From positions 1-64,000 of the forward strand of contig JBILHS010000016.1 in assembly GCA_044350425.1 (NCBI GenBank): a stretch of 64,000 nucleotides of DNA, in the 5' to 3' direction. Under the pieces are notes generated by a model. The model was given only the letters and a program-made list of their open reading frames with translations. It ran no database searches and had not been told where the DNA came from. The number at the start of each line of letters is the position of its first letter. The first letter of the stretch is position 1. The position numbers and the translations under genes were made by a program. This stretch comes from M3007 sp044350425. GTDB lineage: Bacteria; Bacteroidota; Bacteroidia; Chitinophagales; Saprospiraceae. This document shows, one piece after another, positions 60,027-64,000 of this stretch.

Positions 60027-60373
60027 TTTTTGCCCCGGACTCCGATCACTTTGAATTTTACCCCATCATAACGATTCTCCGACTTCTCAGCATCCCGAAA
60101 CACTTGCAGGGTGGCAGATTTCTTCTCCGGTTTTTCCTTAGATAAAAATACCTGGGCATTGCGGACCAAAAGCACCACTTCTTCCTGGCCGATCACTTCA
60201 AGTGAGCAAAGGCAGTCGAGCAAAGCGTCGAGATTACTGCCAAAATAGTCTGGAAACAACAGCGCTTTAGCAATTCTCGGATAAAAGCCTCGCAAAGTGC
60301 GGGCTTTTTCGCCATCGATCTCGACCACAAAAACGTGGGGAGGAAAGGACGGTGCAGTGTCTATAAGTTCCAT
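60023..60373 (-). CDS. Barstar-like ribonuclease inhibitor
   Basis: A 116-residue protein starting at 60373 (MELIDTAPSFPPHVFVVEIDG); the long frame to 60505 overlaps the RNase gene and is not used. The barstar core helix segment reads FPDYFGSNLDALLDCLCSLEVI. Asp49 and Asp53 match the barnase-contacting Asp35 and Asp39 of barstar, while the Trp38 position is Leu. Strand VEIDGEKARTLRGFYPRIAKAL precedes it, and LLVRNAQVFLSKE and a basic C-terminus (KFKVIGVRGKK) follow. It lies 11 bp downstream of the RNase gene, the normal order for toxin then immunity, and should stay in the cytoplasm to bind and block its cognate RNase. Confidence 0.9.
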   Translation of the reverse strand: MELIDTAPSFPPHVFVVEIDGEKARTLRGFYPRIAKALLFPDYFGSNLDALLDCLCSLEVIGQEEVVLLVRNAQVFLSKEKPEKKSATLQVFRDAEKSENRYDGVKFKVIGVRGKK

Positions 60374-60384
60374 AATTTGGATGT

Positions 60385-60822
60385 TCAATCTATTTTCAAA
60401 AAGGTTTTGTAGTGGTCTCTGGTAAAATAGGCACTTTGGTCGGAGCCAGTCACCAGTCGTTCCGGGCCTCGATTCTGACCTTTTATCTTTTTGTGTACAT
60501 CCCATTCTGAATATCGGATGCGCTTGTTTTGGCTGTCTTTGGCAGGGAGGCGCTTTTCTTTGTTCTGAAATTCACGTCCACCCACAAAATCATCCGGTGC
60601 TTGCCCGTTTCTCCGGATGTATTGTAAGGTCTCCAGTACATAAGCAGGGGCTTTCCCTGGGTTTGTTTGAGGATTTCCTTGCCCGGTTTGGGTCGTTGGA
60701 GTGGGCTGACTGATTTGTTGTGCCTGCTGCTTTCGATGCCAGACAAACCAGGCAAGTGCCAGCAAAGCACCCAGGATGAGCAATCTTGCAACCAACTGTT
60801 TTTGCGGAGAGGGTCTTTTCAT
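60385..60822 (-). CDS. Membrane-anchored barnase-like ribonuclease (N1/T1 family)
   Basis: A 145-residue protein; start chosen at 60822 (MKRPSPQKQLVARLL). One uncleaved-looking membrane helix (LLILGALLALAWFVWHR, residues about 14-30) is followed by a Gln/Pro/Thr-rich linker to about residue 57, then the barnase domain (APAYVLETLQYIRRNGQAPDD ... FVGGREFQNKEKRLP). All catalytic residues are present: Glu106 (YSEWDV), Arg118 and Arg122 (NRGPERLV) and His137 (RDHYKTF), with the barnase spacing of 4 and 15 residues for the last three. It should be an active guanine-preferring RNase tethered outside the inner membrane. The next gene encodes a barstar-like inhibitor. Confidence 0.92.
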   Translation of the reverse strand: MKRPSPQKQLVARLLILGALLALAWFVWHRKQQAQQISQPTPTTQTGQGNPQTNPGKAPAYVLETLQYIRRNGQAPDDFVGGREFQNKEKRLPAKDSQNKRIRYSEWDVHKKIKGQNRGPERLVTGSDQSAYFTRDHYKTFLKID

Positions 60823-60865
60823 GGGCACAAGTAAATTTTCAAGGCAAATATATGCATTGGATTTG

Positions 60866-60918
60866 GGCAAAAAAACTGCCCCGTGCATCAAACCGATGCA
60901 CGGGGCAGTTTTTTTGCC
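60866..60918. terminator. Strong bidirectional terminator
   Basis: A perfect 24-bp stem (60866-60889 with 60895-60918) around loop aaacc, with A7 on the left and T7 on the right inside the stem. It ends the TlpA-like transcript and isolates the RNase operon from upstream read-through. Confidence 0.9.
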
Positions 60919-60939
60919 AAATCCCCAAATCCACCCAAA

Positions 60940-62013
60940 TTACAACGCCTTCAATATTTCTTCTTCCAGGTTATTTCGTGGATTAACAGCAACGATTTTG
61001 CCGTCTTTACCGATCAGGAATGTTTTAGGAATAGATTGCACACCATAAACACCCGCCGGAGCAGATTGCCACCATTGCAGATCGCTTACGTGGTTGCTCC
61101 AGATCAGTCCATCTTGTTTGATGGCATTGATCCAGTTTTGCTTGCCGTCCTGTTTGTCCAGAGAAACACTGAAAACATCGAAGCCTTTGCCTTTGTACTT
61201 GTTGTACATTTCCACTACGTGCGGGTTGGCTTTGCGGCAAGGTCCGCACCAGGAAGCCCAGAAATCAAGCAAAACTACCTTGCCTTTCAGAGCGGAAAGA
61301 GAATGCACTTTTCCAGTTGGATCGGGCAAACTAATTTCTGGTGCTACCATCCCAACACTGACGGCTTCTCCGCCGCCTTGGGATTGATTTTGTTGGCTTT
61401 CCAGCTTGCTGATCAAACCGGCAAAATCAGTGGTGTACTTCGAACCGGGCATCGCAGCAGAAAGCGCCTGGCTTTGGGCCTTAAAATCGGCCATATAGGG
61501 TGCAGCATTTTGGCCCAGCAGCTGGGTGGTCAGAAATGCTTTCATAAGCGGCGTGCAGCCACGCTCGATGTATGGTTTGGCTTCCTCAGGACTTTTCAAT
61601 TGGTTTTTGATCAGATCCTGAATGATCCCGGTGTAGCAGGTCAGGGTTTGAGAACCTTTTGACTGTATCTCCATGCGATCGATGGTATTAAGGTCTCCCG
61701 TAATTTCGATCACATTTTCTTTGCCATCCAGGATGAAATAGATCTGTTTTGCGCCAATTTTTAGTCGGTATAAGCCTTCTTCCCAGGGCTTTTCCGATTT
61801 AATTTCGAATGCACCATTTGCATCGCAGGTAGCACGACCGAGGCTGATATTGCTCCGGTCAAAATGCGCTAGATCCAGGGCAACCTGCAGGTTGGAGGCA
61901 CCTGAGATGGTTCCTTTCATGGAATGTCCGTTGGCCTGGCTGTCGCAAGCGATCATAACTGCAAAAACAGGCAGCAGAAACAGGAAAAGTGATTTTAACT
62001 TGTTCATTTTCAA
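60940..62013 (-). CDS. TlpA-like thioredoxin-fold lipoprotein with DUF4369-like N-terminal domain
   Basis: A 357-residue protein with a lipobox (PVFAVMIACDSQ), so it is likely membrane-anchored in the periplasm. An N-terminal DUF4369-like domain (MKGTISGASNLQVALDLAHFD ... YFILDGKENVIEITGDL) is followed by a helical linker. A C-terminal TlpA/AhpC-type thioredoxin domain has HSLSALKGKVVLLDFWASWCGPCRKANP with redox Cys-x-x-Cys, and the cis-Pro loop in VYGVQSIPKTFLIG. Such proteins reduce or reshuffle disulfides in the periplasm of Bacteroidota, for example in cytochrome c maturation. The diheme cytochrome and the Cys-bearing operon proteins in this window are possible clients, but that is inference. 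Confidence 0.92.
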   Translation of the reverse strand: MKMNKLKSLFLFLLPVFAVMIACDSQANGHSMKGTISGASNLQVALDLAHFDRSNISLGRATCDANGAFEIKSEKPWEEGLYRLKIGAKQIYFILDGKENVIEITGDLNTIDRMEIQSKGSQTLTCYTGIIQDLIKNQLKSPEEAKPYIERGCTPLMKAFLTTQLLGQNAAPYMADFKAQSQALSAAMPGSKYTTDFAGLISKLESQQNQSQGGGEAVSVGMVAPEISLPDPTGKVHSLSALKGKVVLLDFWASWCGPCRKANPHVVEMYNKYKGKGFDVFSVSLDKQDGKQNWINAIKQDGLIWSNHVSDLQWWQSAPAGVYGVQSIPKTFLIGKDGKIVAVNPRNNLEEEILKAL

Positions 62014-62075
62014 AAATTTAAAAAGGAAAATCCCGCCCTTGAAATGACTTTAAATATGGCCGGAATGATTTAAAA

Positions 62076-64000
62076 TTAGTCGTTCATGATTTGCGAGAGG
62101 GTGGTCTCGAAAGTCCGCTTCCACTCCGTCACGGCCCCCCAATTTTCATTATCTACGGAGATATCGGTTCCTTTTACAAGGCCCAGGGTTTCAAATGCAA
62201 CGTTTTCAATCTGCAAAAAACGCTCAAACGCTGCTTTTTGTTCAGCACTAACGGACACAATCACCCGACTTTGAGACTCTCCAAACAACCACGCGTCCTT
62301 GCGAATATTTGGATTGGTGATCACTTCGAAGCCCAGGCCCTGCGGCATGGCACTTTCCACCAGATTGGCAAAGACACCACCATCACTCACATCGTGTGCG
62401 GATTCTATGAGTTTCCGACCAATGGCTTTTCTAATCACCTGTTGGATGGAAAACTCCTCTTCCAGATCAAAATAGGGGCAGGGACTGAATTCCACACCCA
62501 ACACTCCGCGCAGGTATTCGCTGCTGCCCAGGTCTTCCCGGCTTGTACCAACGAGATAGATCGTATCGCCCTCACTTTTGAAATCCAGGGTCATCATTTG
62601 ATCATAATCGTCCAGCATACCCAGCATCCCGATGGTTGGGGTAGGGTAGACTGGCACCGTTTGGTCGCCCTTGGTATATTGATTGTAAAAACTCACGTTA
62701 CCGCCGGTAACCGGAGTTTCAAATTTGCGACAAGCTTCACCCATGCCCCGAATGGCTTCTGCGAACTGGTAATAAACTTCTGGATTGTACGGATTGCCAA
62801 AATTCAGGCAATTGGTGATGGCCACGGGCTCTCCTCCTGCGCACACAATGTTCCGGGCTGCTTCCGCTACTGCGATCATTCCACCTTTGTGTGGATCTGC
62901 ATAAACATAAGCCGAGTTGCAATCCGTGGTCAGAACCAGGGCCTTCCGGGTTCCTTTTACATACACCACTGCTGCGTCTGATGGACGGTTGGTGGTCATG
63001 GTACTGGTACGAACCATGGAATCATACTGCTGCGTGATCCAGTTTTTGGAGGCCAGATTGGGCGAATTCCAGAGCTTTGAAGCCGCTTCACGGAAACTGG
63101 AGAACTTTGAAACCGGAATGGCAGACAGATCGAATCGCTCAATTTCTTTCATGTATTCGGGGCGTTTTTGCTCCCGAACGTACACCGGAGCGCCGCCGCC
63201 TAAAACGAGCGGATCAGCTGGAACTTCTGCAACCAGTTTGCCTTCATAATGGTACTGAAGAATATCGCCTTCAATGGTTACTCCAATTTGGGCGCAATCC
63301 AGATCCCATTTTTCAAAAACAGCCAGGATCTCAGATTCCCTACCCGGTTTAACAACGATCAGCATGCGCTCCTGGCTTTCAGAAAGCAGAATTTCCCAGT
63401 CTTTCATATTGGCCTGCCGGGTGGGTACTTTGCTCAGGTCGATGCGCATTCCGCATCCGGCTTTAGCACTCATTTCGGAAGTAGAGCAGGTGATACCTGC
63501 TGCCCCCATGTCCTGCATACCCACGATGGCTCCGGTAGTAATGGCTTCCAGGGTCGCTTCCAGCAATAATTTTTCCTGAAACGGATCACCCACCTGAACA
63601 GCCGGCAGGTCTTCGTGAGAATCCTCACCCAGATCGGCAGATGCAAAAGTAGCGCCGTGAATCCCGTCTTTGCCAGTAGCGGAACCGACGATAAATACTG
63701 GATTGCCTGGTCCTCCGGCAGTTGCACTGACGGTCTCACCGGCTTTTACAATACCTGCCGACATGGCATTGACCAGAATATCATGATTGTAACAAGGCAT
63801 AAAATACACCTCACCACCTACGGTGGGTACCCCAAAGCAGTTGCCATAATCGCCAATGCCTTTTACCACGCCACGGATAAGGTTTTTCATGCGTGGGGAG
63901 TCGGGCGTCCCGAATCGCAGGGAGTTGAGTGCTGCGATCGGCCGGGCGCCCATCGTGAAGATGTCGCGGTGAATACCTCCAACGCCGGTAGCGGCACCCT
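62076..64000 (-). CDS. purL: Phosphoribosylformylglycinamidine synthase subunit PurL (5' end outside the window)
   Basis: The 640 or so visible codons run off the window edge, and the frame continues upstream of the first internal Met at 63953 (GVGGIHRDIFT then MGARPIAALNSLRFG). Conserved PurL segments are VPTVGGEVYFMPCYN, GMQDMGAAGITCSTSEM, TDCNSAYVYADPHKGGM, GEPVAITNCLNFGNPYNPEVYYQF, PVTGGNVSFYNQY, PTPTIGMLGMLDD and SAHDVSDGGVFANLVESAM. This is the short-type PurL ATPase that acts with PurQ and PurS in de novo purine synthesis, forming FGAM from FGAR and glutamine. There is no sign of a fused glutaminase domain at the C-terminus. The gene ends 62 bp before the TlpA-like gene starts and may be co-transcribed with it. 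Confidence 0.96.
   Translation of the reverse strand, partial: GAATGVGGIHRDIFTMGARPIAALNSLRFGTPDSPRMKNLIRGVVKGIGDYGNCFGVPTVGGEVYFMPCYNHDILVNAMSAGIVKAGETVSATAGGPGNPVFIVGSATGKDGIHGATFASADLGEDSHEDLPAVQVGDPFQEKLLLEATLEAITTGAIVGMQDMGAAGITCSTSEMSAKAGCGMRIDLSKVPTRQANMKDWEILLSESQERMLIVVKPGRESEILAVFEKWDLDCAQIGVTIEGDILQYHYEGKLVAEVPADPLVLGGGAPVYVREQKRPEYMKEIERFDLSAIPVSKFSSFREAASKLWNSPNLASKNWITQQYDSMVRTSTMTTNRPSDAAVVYVKGTRKALVLTTDCNSAYVYADPHKGGMIAVAEAARNIVCAGGEPVAITNCLNFGNPYNPEVYYQFAEAIRGMGEACRKFETPVTGGNVSFYNQYTKGDQTVPVYPTPTIGMLGMLDDYDQMMTLDFKSEGDTIYLVGTSREDLGSSEYLRGVLGVEFSPCPYFDLEEEFSIQQVIRKAIGRKLIESAHDVSDGGVFANLVESAMPQGLGFEVITNPNIRKDAWLFGESQSRVIVSVSAEQKAAFERFLQIENVAFETLGLVKGTDISVDNENWGAVTEWKRTFETTLSQIMND

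Noticed and set aside
62091..62981. 296-codon plus-strand frame opposite purL
   Set aside because: Fully antisense to a strongly conserved purL frame; the product has no recognisable domain.

Overview
The window looks like chromosomal DNA of a member of the Bacteroidota, most likely a Saprospiraceae-type (Haliscomenobacter/Lewinella-like) bacterium. The reasons are at least nine predicted type IX secretion system (T9SS) cargo proteins (eight with type A C-terminal sorting domains, one with a type B gliding-motility-type domain), a PorP/SprF protein beside an OmpA/PD40 (PorE-like) protein, giant HYR-repeat surface proteins, Bacteroidota-type -7 promoter boxes (TAnnTTTG) and scarce Shine-Dalgarno sites. 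The genus call is inference from gene content only. No phage, plasmid, rRNA or CRISPR locus is visible.

Layout. 1-9.8 kb: housekeeping and metabolic genes (folP, a C39-peptidase ABC exporter, tyrS, a 2-oxoglutarate/Fe(II) oxygenase, an FAD oxidoreductase) mixed with a secreted beta-helix protein and a GH18 chitinase-like protein. 9.8-10.7 kb: a 0.9 kb non-coding stretch. 10.7-28.4 kb: a surface-structure locus of four co-directional genes: a 2915-residue protein with about 22 HYR-like modules, a SprB-like repeat, two cohesin-like modules and a dockerin-like module; an 1804-residue protein alternating cohesin-like and HYR modules; PorP/SprF; and a PorE-like OmpA protein with an added SPOR domain. 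The last two probably help to secrete and anchor the first two. 28.5-34.3 kb: ferredoxin, a GT-C/TMTC-like membrane protein, an aldo/keto reductase, GNAT, GT2, an outer-membrane barrel and tRNA-Gly(CCC).

34.3-35.3 kb: a REPtron, that is a Y1 REP-associated tyrosine transposase (RAYT) beside seven copies of one palindromic repeat in two opposite blocks. 35.3-38.5 kb: a YegD-like Hsp70, a broken T9SS protein and a cold-shock protein. 38.6-43.7 kb: a compact five-gene operon of exported CsgG/LpoB-like, DUF6175-like and LPP20-like proteins, the best candidate here for an uncharacterised envelope system. 43.9-51.3 kb: a T9SS propeller protein, an orphan protein, a beta-helix protein overlapping a diheme cytochrome c, a sigma-70 factor with a putative membrane partner, and an SpoU-type methyltransferase. 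51.3-59.2 kb: a secreted phospholipase-D-fold protein, a trmN6-type methyltransferase carrying palindromic insertions inside its reading frame, a frameshifted M43-like metalloprotease/beta-helix gene, and another T9SS protein. 59.2-64 kb: a MOSC protein, barstar, a membrane-anchored barnase-like RNase, a TlpA-like thioredoxin and the 3' part of purL.

Four apparent single-base deletions break otherwise good reading frames (near 33382-33388, 37925, 38100 and 55410). They may be real lesions or consensus errors, and should be kept in mind when reading those genes. All domain calls come from reading the translated sequence; no database search was run.
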